From JANQTF01 sp036835375 (lineage in GTDB: Bacteria > Bacteroidota > Bacteroidia > J057), in contig DAITMB010000008.1 in NCBI GenBank assembly GCA_036835375.1, positions 5,118 to 69,117 of the forward strand: a stretch of 64,000 nt of DNA, read 5' to 3'. Positions 18,284 through 27,028 of the stretch are shown piece after piece. The position numbers and the translations under genes are program-made. Below the pieces are notes generated by a model. That model saw only the letters and a program-made list of their open reading frames with translations, did not search any database and was not told the DNA's origin. Positions within the stretch are counted from its first letter, which is position 1, and each line of letters begins with the position of its first letter.

Positions 18284-19081
18284 TCATTCCCACACAAACT
18301 CCACCTCTTTCAGGTCAAAGTGGCGGATTCCCTCAGGAAGTTGTATGGCCAGATGGCCTTGTTCATTCACTCCAAGAATCGGGTACTTTCCAGCTCCCCC
18401 TTGCCAGCGGATCTGCACGGGCTCTTGATAACCGTAGAGTACAGAGAGGTATTGCCGGGCGAGACCGCCCCGACCTTCGGTCTGAAAGGTACGGTACCCT
18501 TCTTCAAGGTGATCAAGCAAGCACATCCACACCCCCCTCCGGTCAAATGGCTTTCCTGCTTCTCGTGCCAAGGAGGTAGTTCTGGGGGCGATTACTGGCA
18601 TAAATTGAGTCTGATTCACATTCAGCCCAATCCCAACCACGGTCCCCTTCAGTCGGCTGCCTTCCCACTGACTCTCAATGAGAATTCCAGCCACTTTTTT
18701 TTGGTCAATCAGCAAATCATTGGGCCATTTGATCTGTACGTTGGCCCTTGGGAGCAAAGCCGACAAAGCTTTCTGCATGGCAAGGCCAATGGCTTTGCTC
18801 AAATCAAATAATTGGGACTCCAATCCCTTTGCCCGCAACACAACGCTGAAGGTGAGATTCTTTCCTTTCTCGCTTTCCCAGCGAGTACCTTGCTGGCCCC
18901 GACCTTTGGTCTGATGATCAGTGACCAATACCAAGCCCTCTTCCGCTCCAGCACTCAATTCCTCCATCGCCCAGAGATTGGTGGAAGGATGATCAGGCAA
19001 AAATCTTATCACGGAGCCAATTACCCGCTTTTCCGCATGAGGAATGGTGCTGGGAGCGAGCCAAGAAGGAAGGTCTGGCAT
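18284..19081 (-). CDS. birA: Biotin--[acetyl-CoA-carboxylase] ligase
   Basis: Attaches biotin to carboxylase carrier proteins through biotinyl-AMP. The 265-residue protein has the catalytic domain (TKGRGQQGTRW, KWPNDLLIDQKKVAGILIE, VVGIGLNVN) and a C-terminal SH3-like domain, but no N-terminal helix-turn-helix, so it is a ligase without the repressor function of E. coli BirA. Divergent from rsfS, a neighbour arrangement common in Bacteroidota, and followed by coaX on the same strand. Confidence 0.95.
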   Translation of the reverse strand: MPDLPSWLAPSTIPHAEKRVIGSVIRFLPDHPSTNLWAMEELSAGAEEGLVLVTDHQTKGRGQQGTRWESEKGKNLTFSVVLRAKGLESQLFDLSKAIGLAMQKALSALLPRANVQIKWPNDLLIDQKKVAGILIESQWEGSRLKGTVVGIGLNVNQTQFMPVIAPRTTSLAREAGKPFDRRGVWMCLLDHLEEGYRTFQTEGRGGLARQYLSVLYGYQEPVQIRWQGGAGKYPILGVNEQGHLAIQLPEGIRHFDLKEVEFVWE

Positions 19082-19396
19082 GGACGATTAACTTTTGTGC
19101 GTATATTTCGAATATCTGCTAACTTATCTAGCCGTCCAAGTGGGACCACACGGGGACAAAGCTGTTGAAAGTTGGCTTTCCTCTTGCGATTTCCTTTGGC
19201 TATGAGCCACGTTAAGCTGCGTAAAGAGCAAGACCTTCGGCCTTCCCCCAAATTTCGCTACAGAACTAAGAAAAATATCCGAATTTTGCCCACTGAGATT
19301 CCTTCAACAGGATTCGCGAATGCATCAATCCACCTTTGGGGATCCTTCCACTTTCTTCCTCCCATTCTTATCAACTAGACTGATTATCTTTTTTGC
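19082..19396. other. Intergenic region between birA and rsfS
   Basis: Divergent spacer of 315 bases that should contain both promoters. I saw no full consensus element; a near match (TATCTTTT) lies just before rsfS. No RNA gene or credible small gene. Confidence 0.4.
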
Positions 19397-19765
19397 ATGA
19401 CGAAAATCGCGCTGACTGCGCAGGCTCTCTCCGAAGTGGCCGTGCGAGCTCTCCAAGAAGTCAAGGGAAAACATATTGTACGGATGGATCTCCGAAAATC
19501 AAGTGGCGCCGTCACTGATTATTTCATCGTCTGTACAGGCACTTCCAATACCCATGTACAAGCCCTGGCGGAGTCTGTGCTCAAGATCATGAAAAAAGAT
19601 GCAGGAGAAATACCCCATGCTAAGGAGGGCCTCCAGACAGGGGAATGGGTGCTCGTGGACTATATCAATGTCGTCGTCCACGTTTTTCTGAAGGACAAAA
19701 GGAGTTTTTATCAGTTGGAGCGCCTCTGGGGTGACGCCGACACCAAGGTGTACGAAGACCTTTAG
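19397..19765 (+). CDS. rsfS: Ribosomal silencing factor RsfS
   Basis: A 122-residue protein that binds large-subunit protein L14 and blocks subunit joining when nutrients are low. Family features are KKSSG/DYFIVCTG-like text (here RKSSGAVTDYFIVCTGTS), GEWVLVDYINVVVHVFL and FYQLERLWGDA. Normal length. In many Bacteroidota ftsH follows; here a convergent leucine-rich-repeat gene lies 43 bases on instead. Confidence 0.96.
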   Translation: MTKIALTAQALSEVAVRALQEVKGKHIVRMDLRKSSGAVTDYFIVCTGTSNTHVQALAESVLKIMKKDAGEIPHAKEGLQTGEWVLVDYINVVVHVFLKDKRSFYQLERLWGDADTKVYEDL

Positions 19766-19808
19766 GCGGCAAGATTCAGACTTGGGGTCTGGCTCTTTAT
19801 GTATTAAA

Positions 19809-20363
19809 TCAAGTCAGTAAGGCGCAGTTCGGCATCAGCTCTTGATAGGCGATCAACTCTTCTTTGGGGATCGGATTAAAGGAAAGCGTAAGCATCTTTA
19901 GTTTTTCCAGTGGGACGAGGTGAGCCACGGTGCGAATGCCGCAACCATTCAAATACAGTTCCTCGAGACTTTCCAAATGGCTCAACCTATCCAGAGAGAG
20001 AATTGGGCGGCGAGGATATGAAATATCCAAGATGTGAAGCTGAGTGAGCTTCTCCAAGCCCTTCAACTCATTTCCGCGATGGAAAGTGAGATGCAGCTCC
20101 TTAAGGTCGGGTAGCAAAGCCAAAGGGGAAAGATCTTCCACCTCTGTGAGACTGAGATCCAGATATCGTAATCCCTGAAAAGACGCAAAGTCATCTACCT
20201 GCCTTAAAGGCAAACAGCTAGCATCTAACTCATGGATTTCTGAGAGTCCAGTGAGGTCACCGTCCATCGGATCGCGGTCTTCAACGAATCTCCGCCAGAC
20301 TTCGTCCAGAAGAGAATTGGAGTGTTGAGCTTGGAGGCTAAGCAAGTTGGGGATAGGTCTCAT
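19809..20363 (-). CDS. Leucine-rich-repeat protein
   Basis: A 184-residue protein without a signal peptide. From about residue 60 it carries four to five leucine-rich repeats of 22-24 residues (for example LRYLDLSLTEVEDLSPLALLP and LEELYLNGCGIRTVAHLVPLE, one residue beyond a usual unit). Such repeats bind proteins. The start is set at MRPIPNLL because the codons upstream show no family likeness. Convergent with rsfS. Partner unknown; likely cytoplasmic. Confidence 0.75.
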   Translation of the reverse strand: MRPIPNLLSLQAQHSNSLLDEVWRRFVEDRDPMDGDLTGLSEIHELDASCLPLRQVDDFASFQGLRYLDLSLTEVEDLSPLALLPDLKELHLTFHRGNELKGLEKLTQLHILDISYPRRPILSLDRLSHLESLEELYLNGCGIRTVAHLVPLEKLKMLTLSFNPIPKEELIAYQELMPNCALLT

Positions 20364-20522
20364 TCCGTTACCAGTTGGTTCGCACGTACGAATCAAGCGG
20401 TAAGAAAGGAAGTGCCCTTCGATTCACAAGCACGCAAGTTCTACGAACATTACATTCACAAAAAGCATACGCGCGGCAAGAGAAGTCGGACAAAAATACC
20501 CCTAACAAGGAACTTTTACCGA

Positions 20523-21074
20523 TTATACCTCCTCAAGTCTTTCCCTAACCTGGGTGATGGGGAGGCCTATCAGATCAAAGTCGGGGTGGATTCCTTTCAG
20601 AAGCTCGAATTTCTCACAATACATATCCGTGGCCTTCTGATTTTTTTCAGTAAAATTCAGCAGTTTCAGATAGTATTCTTTGACTTCTGGGTGAGACTTC
20701 TCAATGATTTTGGCGCGGATTTTATTGATCTCAAACTCCTTCTCTTTGGCAAAATAAACGACGAGGAGGAGCTTCATTTTTGACTGTTCTTCCGGCTCAA
20801 AATTTGAGTTGGCAAATTTCACCATTAGATCCTGAAGGTAGCTACGCTGCTCCTCAGCATGGAGAAAATAGGCGAGCTTGTCCCAAAACAGGTAAGGAAT
20901 ATAAATTCCGCCAAAACGGTCGGCGGTTTGCACCAGAAAACGGCTGAATTTGCCTTGATCTTCGGCAGCTTCAAGGTGAAGGTTGGTCAGTGCCGCGACC
21001 AATTGTTCGCGGTTTTCTTCCCACTCCCCATAAAATTTATCCTCCAAATTCTGGAGTTGATCAACAATATCCAT
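20523..21074 (-). CDS. Hypothetical protein, all-helical, unrecognised
   Basis: I do not recognise this family. The 183-residue product is acidic and predicted almost entirely helical, rich in Glu, Lys, Phe and Tyr, with no signal peptide, membrane segment or known motif. The ATG at MDIVDQL is taken as the start; a TTG nine codons upstream is an alternative, and neither has a clear ribosome-binding site. The base pattern supports coding. It stands alone between the LRR gene and recQ, all on the minus strand. Confidence 0.65.
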   Translation of the reverse strand: MDIVDQLQNLEDKFYGEWEENREQLVAALTNLHLEAAEDQGKFSRFLVQTADRFGGIYIPYLFWDKLAYFLHAEEQRSYLQDLMVKFANSNFEPEEQSKMKLLLVVYFAKEKEFEINKIRAKIIEKSHPEVKEYYLKLLNFTEKNQKATDMYCEKFELLKGIHPDFDLIGLPITQVRERLEEV

Positions 21075-21195
21075 AACAAATCGATGGTCAATATGAGCCA
21101 AAAGGCAAATCTACAATCTGCCATTGACAAAGGAAACAAACCCTGATGGGAAAAAAGGTGACTACCTCAGAAAGGCGTGGTTAGTCAAGGGTGTG

Positions 21196-21239
21196 AGCCA
21201 ACCAAGTGTTCACAACAAGCGAAAGGTGCACGGTTGGCT
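21196..21239. repeat. Inverted repeat downstream of recQ
   Basis: AGCCAACC and GGTTGGCT form an 8-bp stem around 28 bases that can themselves pair partly (GTG with CAC). It lies about 90 bases beyond the recQ stop. No T tract follows, so termination is only a possibility. Confidence 0.35.
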
Positions 21240-21324
21240 TTACAAAACCACATCAAACATGGCTCAATGTAGGTTCAATCAACCCAGATAACGAAAGATA
21301 CACAATTCCTTCACCCTCGGAGCA

Positions 21325-23541
21325 CTAGTTCCCGACTTCGGAGATAAATTTCAACCTGACGAGACGAATCTCTTCCTGACTGACATCTTCACCAAGATTG
21401 GCTTCTGCCACTGCGAGATCGTCGGTGTCCGAATGCATGAAGTAATCGAAAATCTCTTCTATTCGGTCCTCATCTACTTGCTCTTCAATGTAGTAGTCAA
21501 GGTTCAGCTTGGTGCCGGAATAGACAATTTGCTCGATGTGCTCCAGTAGTTCTGTGTATTCCATGCCTTTGAGCCCGGCGATTTGGTCGAGGGGTGTGCG
21601 GCGATCTACGTGCTGAATGATGAAGAGCTTGTTCATGGTCTTGCGGGGAGCTGACTTAACGACCACCTCTGTGGTGCGCTCAATCCCCTGTGCTTCTACG
21701 TAATCACCGATCAGCTTGATGAAGGGTGCAGCAAACTTTTGTGCTTTTCCTTGCCCAACCCCTGTGATGTTGTGAAATTCAGTCATCGACACGGGATATT
21801 TTGTAGCCATGTCTTCAAGAGAGGGGTCTTGAAATATGACGTAAGGAGGAATCCCCTTTTCCCGAGCCAATTTTTTCCTGAGCGACTTCAATTCTTCAAA
21901 CAACTCTTCGTCATAGGTCTTGAAGCTTTCCAGCGGCACATTTTCCTGTCCCATGGCCTCAAAATTTCTGTATTTAAACAGACTAATTTTGGCAGGCATA
22001 TCAAGAAACTTCTTTCCTTTTCGAGTTAGCTTCACGTTGCCATATTCTTCAATGTCCCTTGTCAGGTAGTCCTGAATAATGAGCTGGCTGTAAATGGCTT
22101 TCCATTCTTTGTCGCTGTAGCTGGCACCTTTGCCATGTACGGCGAGCTTTTGATGCTCATAAAGGAGGGTCTGCTGGTTTTCGGCTCCCCGAAGGACTTG
22201 TACTAGGTGGTTGACGCCAAATTGTTGCCCGACTTTCTCGACCGTAGTCAAGGCCAGCGTCACATCGTCGATGGCTTGGTAAGTCTCCTTGGGAGTTCGG
22301 CAGTTGTCACACATGCCGTTGCAGCGCGTTTCGTCAAATGTCTCACCGAAATAGTGCAACATCATTTTGCGGCGGCAAGCACCTGATTCGGCAAAGGCCG
22401 CCATTTCATACAGGAGAGCTTTACCCGATTCCTTTTCGCTGATCGGCTTGTCTTTCATGAACTTTTCCAGCTTCACGATGTCGTTGAAGTCATAGAAAAG
22501 AACACAATTACCCTCCAGTCCATCGCGGCCTGCACGGCCCGTCTCTTGGTAGTAGCTTTCGATGCTCTTAGGCACATCATAGTGGATCACAAATCTCACA
22601 TCTGGCTTGTCGATCCCCATTCCGAAAGCAATGGTAGCCACCACGACATGGATTTCTTCATTGAGGAACATGTCTTGATGACGTGTTCGGGTGTGTGGGT
22701 CCAGTCCCGCGTGATAAGGCACCGCTTTGATCCCATTCACATTCAGAACTTCTGCAATCTCCTCTACTTTTCTCCGGCTCAGACAATAGATGATTCCAGA
22801 CTTATCGTGATGCTGCTTGATGTACTTGATGATCTCCGTAGTGGTGTGCTGTCCGGAGATTTTAGGGCGAATCTCATAATATAGATTCGTACGATTGAAG
22901 CTGGTGAGGAATACGTCAGCATTTTCTACGTGGAGGTTGTGCAGGATGTCCTGTCTCACCTTGGGAGTAGCTGTTGCTGTGAGCGCAATGATGGGCACAT
23001 TCCCCAAGCGCTGAATGATCTCCTTGATGCGGCGATATTCAGGACGAAAGTCGTGGCCCCACTCTGAGATACAGTGTGCCTCGTCCACAGCAAGAAAGCT
23101 GACACGAGCCTGCTTCAAAAATTCAATGAATTCCTCTTTGACGAGGGATTCCGGCGCTACATAGAGGAGTTTGAGAGTTTGGCTCAGCACTTTTTGCTTC
23201 ACAGCCTCATAGTCATTCCTGCTCATGGAGCTGTTGAGAAATCCAGCTTCAATTCCAAAAGCCTGGAGCTGGTCCACCTGATTTTTCATTAGAGCGATGA
23301 GGGGAGAAATCACCAGCGCTGTTCCTTCCATCATGACAGCAGGGAGTTGATAGCAAAGCGATTTGCCAGCTCCAGTAGGCATGATGACGAACGTATTCTT
23401 TCCCATCAAGACGTTTTTTACGACGTCTTCTTGTTTTCCTCGAAACGCATCATAGCCAAAATACCGCTTTAGGGATTGGGCTAGGTTGGCTTGGGCCGCA
23501 GTCAATTGTTGTTCCACCGTGTCTATTGCTAATCTGATCAT
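21325..23541 (-). CDS. recQ: ATP-dependent DNA helicase RecQ
   Basis: 3'-5' superfamily 2 helicase for recombination and fork repair, 738 residues. Motif I is MPTGAGKSLCYQLPA, motif II DEAHCISEWGHDFRP, motif III ALTATA, motif VI YYQETGRAGRDG. The RQC region has the zinc cluster CRRKMMLHYF...C..MCDNC (about residues 375-402), then a winged helix and an HRDC domain (about 530-610). The C-terminal 130 residues go beyond the E. coli protein, as in other Bacteroidota RecQ. Single-gene unit. Confidence 0.97.
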   Translation of the reverse strand: MIRLAIDTVEQQLTAAQANLAQSLKRYFGYDAFRGKQEDVVKNVLMGKNTFVIMPTGAGKSLCYQLPAVMMEGTALVISPLIALMKNQVDQLQAFGIEAGFLNSSMSRNDYEAVKQKVLSQTLKLLYVAPESLVKEEFIEFLKQARVSFLAVDEAHCISEWGHDFRPEYRRIKEIIQRLGNVPIIALTATATPKVRQDILHNLHVENADVFLTSFNRTNLYYEIRPKISGQHTTTEIIKYIKQHHDKSGIIYCLSRRKVEEIAEVLNVNGIKAVPYHAGLDPHTRTRHQDMFLNEEIHVVVATIAFGMGIDKPDVRFVIHYDVPKSIESYYQETGRAGRDGLEGNCVLFYDFNDIVKLEKFMKDKPISEKESGKALLYEMAAFAESGACRRKMMLHYFGETFDETRCNGMCDNCRTPKETYQAIDDVTLALTTVEKVGQQFGVNHLVQVLRGAENQQTLLYEHQKLAVHGKGASYSDKEWKAIYSQLIIQDYLTRDIEEYGNVKLTRKGKKFLDMPAKISLFKYRNFEAMGQENVPLESFKTYDEELFEELKSLRKKLAREKGIPPYVIFQDPSLEDMATKYPVSMTEFHNITGVGQGKAQKFAAPFIKLIGDYVEAQGIERTTEVVVKSAPRKTMNKLFIIQHVDRRTPLDQIAGLKGMEYTELLEHIEQIVYSGTKLNLDYYIEEQVDEDRIEEIFDYFMHSDTDDLAVAEANLGEDVSQEEIRLVRLKFISEVGN

Positions 23542-24008
23542 CCTGCCAGTGTGGATGAACAGTGAGTCACAAGATATTGAAAAGCATTTGGTGCCGAATC
23601 AAAGGAAAGCATTGCAGCTACTTTTCAATGTATTAACTAAAAAATAGCGAAATTCCCGAAACCTTCCTACTCAATGAGAAAAAACAACTCATTCTTAACA
23701 TAGGATCCTTCATCACGTCCGCGCCTGATCAAACTAAAAGGCGAAGCCACATTGGATGTTCACCATCTTCAAAGAGTAAAGATAGTCTGCAATTTTTGGT
23801 GGACACGATTCTTCCTCGGGTTTTTTTCTTGACAGCAGGGGGGATAGAGTTCTTTGAGTAAATTTACCGTACGTGAACCTTGATTTTATCACCAATTATT
23901 TATCTCCTATTTGATTCAACTACCTCTACCTTTATTTGTCTTCACTCTCCATCTACGCAGGGCAACCCATCTTTTTTGCAATGCGTTGATAAATTAATCC
24001 ACATTCCC
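23542..24008. other. Intergenic region between recQ and an ECF sigma factor
   Basis: 467 bases of A/T-richer divergent spacer. I saw no RNA gene. TAAATTTA at about 23859 is one mismatch from the -7 consensus and could serve the sigma gene; the open frame running into the sigma gene from 23880 shows no family likeness and is taken as untranslated leader. Confidence 0.4.
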
Positions 24009-24584
24009 ATGAAGCCTCAACAGCTCACTGAAGAACAGATCGTGGAAGGGTGTCTGCTGGGCGGACGTCAATACCAAAAGCACCTATATGAAAAATACTA
24101 TGGGAGCATGATGGTTGTCTGCATGAGATACTCCAACGATCGAGAAGAAGCCCGAGACGTTCTTCATGAAGGCTTCATGAAGGTGTTTTCTAATCTGAGT
24201 AAGTACCATCGTGGGACGAACTTGGGTGCGTGGATTCGTCGTATCATGATCAATACAGCCATTGATCACTACCGCAAAGCGGCAAAGCGGCCCAATTTGG
24301 TAGAAATTAATCAGGCCATCCACGAGGTGGACATGAGCGATGTCGTCTCAGATATGAGTGCCTCGGAAATTTTAGAGATGGTCCAAAAATTGTCTCCTGC
24401 TTATCGTACAGTCTTCAATCTATATGTGATCGAAGGATATTCACACAAGGAAGTGGGAGAGATGTTGGGTATCAGTGAAGGCACTTCAAAGTCTAATCTC
24501 GCCAAAGCAAGAGCCAAATTACAAGCGATGATCTACAAGTCTCGCATTATCAAAAGAAAGGTGGAGGGGGAGCATTATGCCTGA
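24009..24584 (+). CDS. RNA polymerase ECF-type sigma factor, coupled to a membrane anti-sigma-like protein
   Basis: A 191-residue sigma-70 family regulator. Region 2 shows EARDVLHEGFMKVFSNL and LGAWIRRIMINTAIDHYRK; region 4 has LSPAYRTVFNLYVIEGYSHKE followed by VGEMLGISEGTSKSNLAKAR, the DNA-recognition helix. The start is the internal ATG (MKPQQLTEEQ), which fits the family. Its last 8 bases overlap the next gene, so the two are translationally coupled as sigma/anti-sigma pairs usually are. Target genes cannot be read from sequence. Confidence 0.93.
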   Translation: MKPQQLTEEQIVEGCLLGGRQYQKHLYEKYYGSMMVVCMRYSNDREEARDVLHEGFMKVFSNLSKYHRGTNLGAWIRRIMINTAIDHYRKAAKRPNLVEINQAIHEVDMSDVVSDMSASEILEMVQKLSPAYRTVFNLYVIEGYSHKEVGEMLGISEGTSKSNLAKARAKLQAMIYKSRIIKRKVEGEHYA

Positions 24585-26328
24585 AGAATCGCAGGACCGA
24601 GAGATTCGCGCTAAGCTGACAGGTTGGCAGGTTCCGCTCGAAGCAGGAGACTGGGAACTCTTTGTTGAAGAATTCTTGATGCCGCTATCCGCACCTCTCT
24701 CTCTTGACCAAGCGATCAAAACTTCCCTGTCAGACCTCGAATTAGAACCAACTCCCTCCGACTGGGAAGCATTTTCTGCCCTCATGGATGATGAGTTCCC
24801 AAGGGCTGCCGTCCTGCCACTCATGGGTCAAGGGTTTTCCGAAGAACCCCTCTCGTCTTCCTTGATCGAGATCGAAGAGGAAACTACGTTTCCAGAAGAA
24901 TCCCTGATTCGTCACAAGCTCGAAGCACTTCACATCGATTCCCTACCCGATGACTGGTCTCAGATGGCCTCCCGCTTAGATGGGACTCCATTCGACCAAG
25001 CGATACGCGAAGCCATTGAGCGCATTTCTCTTCCTTATTTTCCTGAAGACTGGCTCGACATGTCCACCAAGCTGGATGGTCCTGTCTATGCCCAGATGCG
25101 TCACCAACTTTCCCCCTACGAGGTCGCTTTCCGGAATTCTGATTGGAAGATATTCTCCCGGCAATGGCTGGGTCATAAGCCCTGGTACTTCCAGTGGCAA
25201 AATCTCGTGAGCGTCGCAGCCGTGGTCTTGCTATTGCTTTCGATCTTCATCCCGCTGGTCTCGCCCGGTTTACGGACTTCCCTTCAGCGGACTTCCCTTT
25301 CCATCGATTTCCCTTCGCAGTCGCACCAGTATCCAGAAAGAGTTACCGAGTCCTTAACATCCTCCGCTACAGCACACGCGGAAGGCAGTTCAGATAAAAA
25401 GCCTGGACTTCAGGATACTGACCAGCACGATAAAGCTTGGGTCGCAAAAGGCCCCGCCAACTTCAACCCTTGGACAGGTAGCAAATGGACCGCCTCAATA
25501 ACGCATAACATTCCGGCTGAAGCGGAAAATACGGTACTCGACGACGCACAGACTAGCGCCCCTATTACTAATCCTCACGAACATTCCTTCGAGTCCATTC
25601 AGCGAATCCATCATCGAAATCACAGCTGGTCGGAACTGGCTTTCCCTGAAAAGGCGCCCACGTGGACTCAATATTTTGCGCCGCACAAGCACTTCAGCTC
25701 GCTAGCCGTGGGCACTTATGCCAGTTGGGGCCGTACCCGCGCCGAGCTGAGCAGTTCGCTCACCAGTCCCGGCTATGTGGCCGGACTTCGGGTAGAGCTT
25801 GGACTTACTGAGCAAGTGTCGATCGTGACTGGCCTCCAATACGAAAACCGAGAGTTTTCACACCGATTTTTCTCCTACACACCCAATGGCCAGAACATCG
25901 AAAACCTCATTGATGCAGAGCTTCAACTAGTTGAGATTCCGCTATTTGCAAGGTACTACCTCCCCAGCAGTTCGGATAAAATTCGAATCTACGGGCAGGC
26001 CGGGGTAGTAGCGATGGTCTCTTTGAAAGAAGAGTACCAGCTCTACCAAACACGCGGCGAACTTCAACCCTTTCCCAGGACAGACAATGCGGGTAATCTC
26101 CGACTCGGCAATCCAGCAGGTGGCCAAAAGAGAAGTCTCGAAACCTACGCAGGCAACATCTTCGGCGGGTTTGGAATCGACATTAAGTTGGCGCCGAATT
26201 GGTTTATGCAAGTGGAACCTTATACGCTCCTCAGTTTGCAAAAAACAAAGGGATCTGGGTCCTTGGGGGTGGAAAAGAAGATGTATCATGGCGGTGTAGG
26301 ATTCTCACTCATGTATAAGATCAAGTGA
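24577..26328 (+). CDS. Membrane-anchored anti-sigma-like protein fused to an outer-membrane beta-barrel domain
   Basis: A 583-residue fusion. Residues 1-205 are acidic, soluble and predicted cytoplasmic, with five diverged units each ending in a DW motif (DW at 25, 62, 126, 158 and 189; typical text PDDWSQMASRLDG). A single hydrophobic helix spans about 209-229. A polar linker (230-365) follows, then about 215 residues of alternating strands typical of PorT/OMP_b-brl_2 barrels (YVAGLRVELGL, IPLFARYY, IYGQAGVV), ending in a strand. Position directly after, and overlapping, an ECF sigma gene suggests that the N-terminus binds the sigma factor. That one chain crosses both membranes is inference. 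No N-terminal signal peptide is present. Confidence 0.75.
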   Translation: MPEESQDREIRAKLTGWQVPLEAGDWELFVEEFLMPLSAPLSLDQAIKTSLSDLELEPTPSDWEAFSALMDDEFPRAAVLPLMGQGFSEEPLSSSLIEIEEETTFPEESLIRHKLEALHIDSLPDDWSQMASRLDGTPFDQAIREAIERISLPYFPEDWLDMSTKLDGPVYAQMRHQLSPYEVAFRNSDWKIFSRQWLGHKPWYFQWQNLVSVAAVVLLLLSIFIPLVSPGLRTSLQRTSLSIDFPSQSHQYPERVTESLTSSATAHAEGSSDKKPGLQDTDQHDKAWVAKGPANFNPWTGSKWTASITHNIPAEAENTVLDDAQTSAPITNPHEHSFESIQRIHHRNHSWSELAFPEKAPTWTQYFAPHKHFSSLAVGTYASWGRTRAELSSSLTSPGYVAGLRVELGLTEQVSIVTGLQYENREFSHRFFSYTPNGQNIENLIDAELQLVEIPLFARYYLPSSSDKIRIYGQAGVVAMVSLKEEYQLYQTRGELQPFPRTDNAGNLRLGNPAGGQKRSLETYAGNIFGGFGIDIKLAPNWFMQVEPYTLLSLQKTKGSGSLGVEKKMYHGGVGFSLMYKIK

Positions 26329-26365
26329 GAGGTTCAATCGAAATAGTCCCGCTACAACTTGCATT

Positions 26366-26395
26366 TTCCATCATAGCACCTTCCATCATAGCACC
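26366..26395. repeat. Exact tandem duplication of 15 bp
   Basis: TTCCATCATAGCACC occurs twice head to tail just before the terminator of the sigma/barrel operon. It looks like a small slippage duplication; no function is evident. Confidence 0.8.
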
Positions 26396-26435
26396 AAAAA
26401 GGAGACAGCCCGCAATGCGGACTGTCTCCTTTTTT
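26396..26435 (+). terminator. Intrinsic terminator of the sigma/barrel operon
   Basis: GGAGACAGCCCG and CGGACTGTCTCC form a 12-bp stem (one G-U pair) with a short loop, followed by six T. Five A precede the stem, so it may work in both directions. It lies about 70 bases after the barrel gene stop. Confidence 0.88.
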
Positions 26436-27028
26436 CCACCCCTACTTCCATTGTCCGAGAAAAAAATTAGGGGACTCAACCCTGGCAATCACCAGGAGAG
26501 TCAACCCTAACCCCTAGCTTCTGTGTCAAGCTTGCGCTCAACAGGATCAAAGCTAGGGTAGGTACTTCCGAAATACAAAACAAACAGAATGATAATATTA
26601 CGTGTTTCGTTTTAATAATCGTCTTACCTCATCCTCTGTAATCTCCTGTTTTACAGCACCCCTGAATTATACATCTTGACTCAAGTGGAGAAATCCTTTC
26701 GGAGAACTGCCTCTGGCAAAGGGGAAAAACACAAATCCCTGTCTCAGCTTCGCAGAAAAATACGCAAGCGCAAGACTAAAATCGCTCATCATGTTATTGG
26801 GGCCTGCTGTGCCTAAACCGTTTGTCATTCAGCATACCCACGCATCGTTTCGGGAAGATGAACCGAAGCTGCCATGCGCTCACGCCAGTGGAAACTGTCA
26901 TTGGGGACGTAGCCTTTACAGGTTATTTGTTGCGAGCTGGTTTCACTCCTCAGAAAGTGGTGAGGCAAACGCAAATTCCCCTCAACAGGTAATTGCCTAT
27001 TAAGGGGAATGAGAGAAACTCGTTTGAT
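26436..27028. other. Long gene-free stretch, partly structured
   Basis: About 590 bases lie between the terminator and the convergent GHKL ATPase gene. The first 120 bases hold a near-direct repeat (GACTCAACCCT, then GAGTCAACCCT) and a 9-bp inverted repeat (CCCTAGCTT at 26512 with AAGCTAGGG at 26550). Reading frames here look non-coding. A small RNA or gene remnant is possible but not supported beyond this. Confidence 0.4.
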
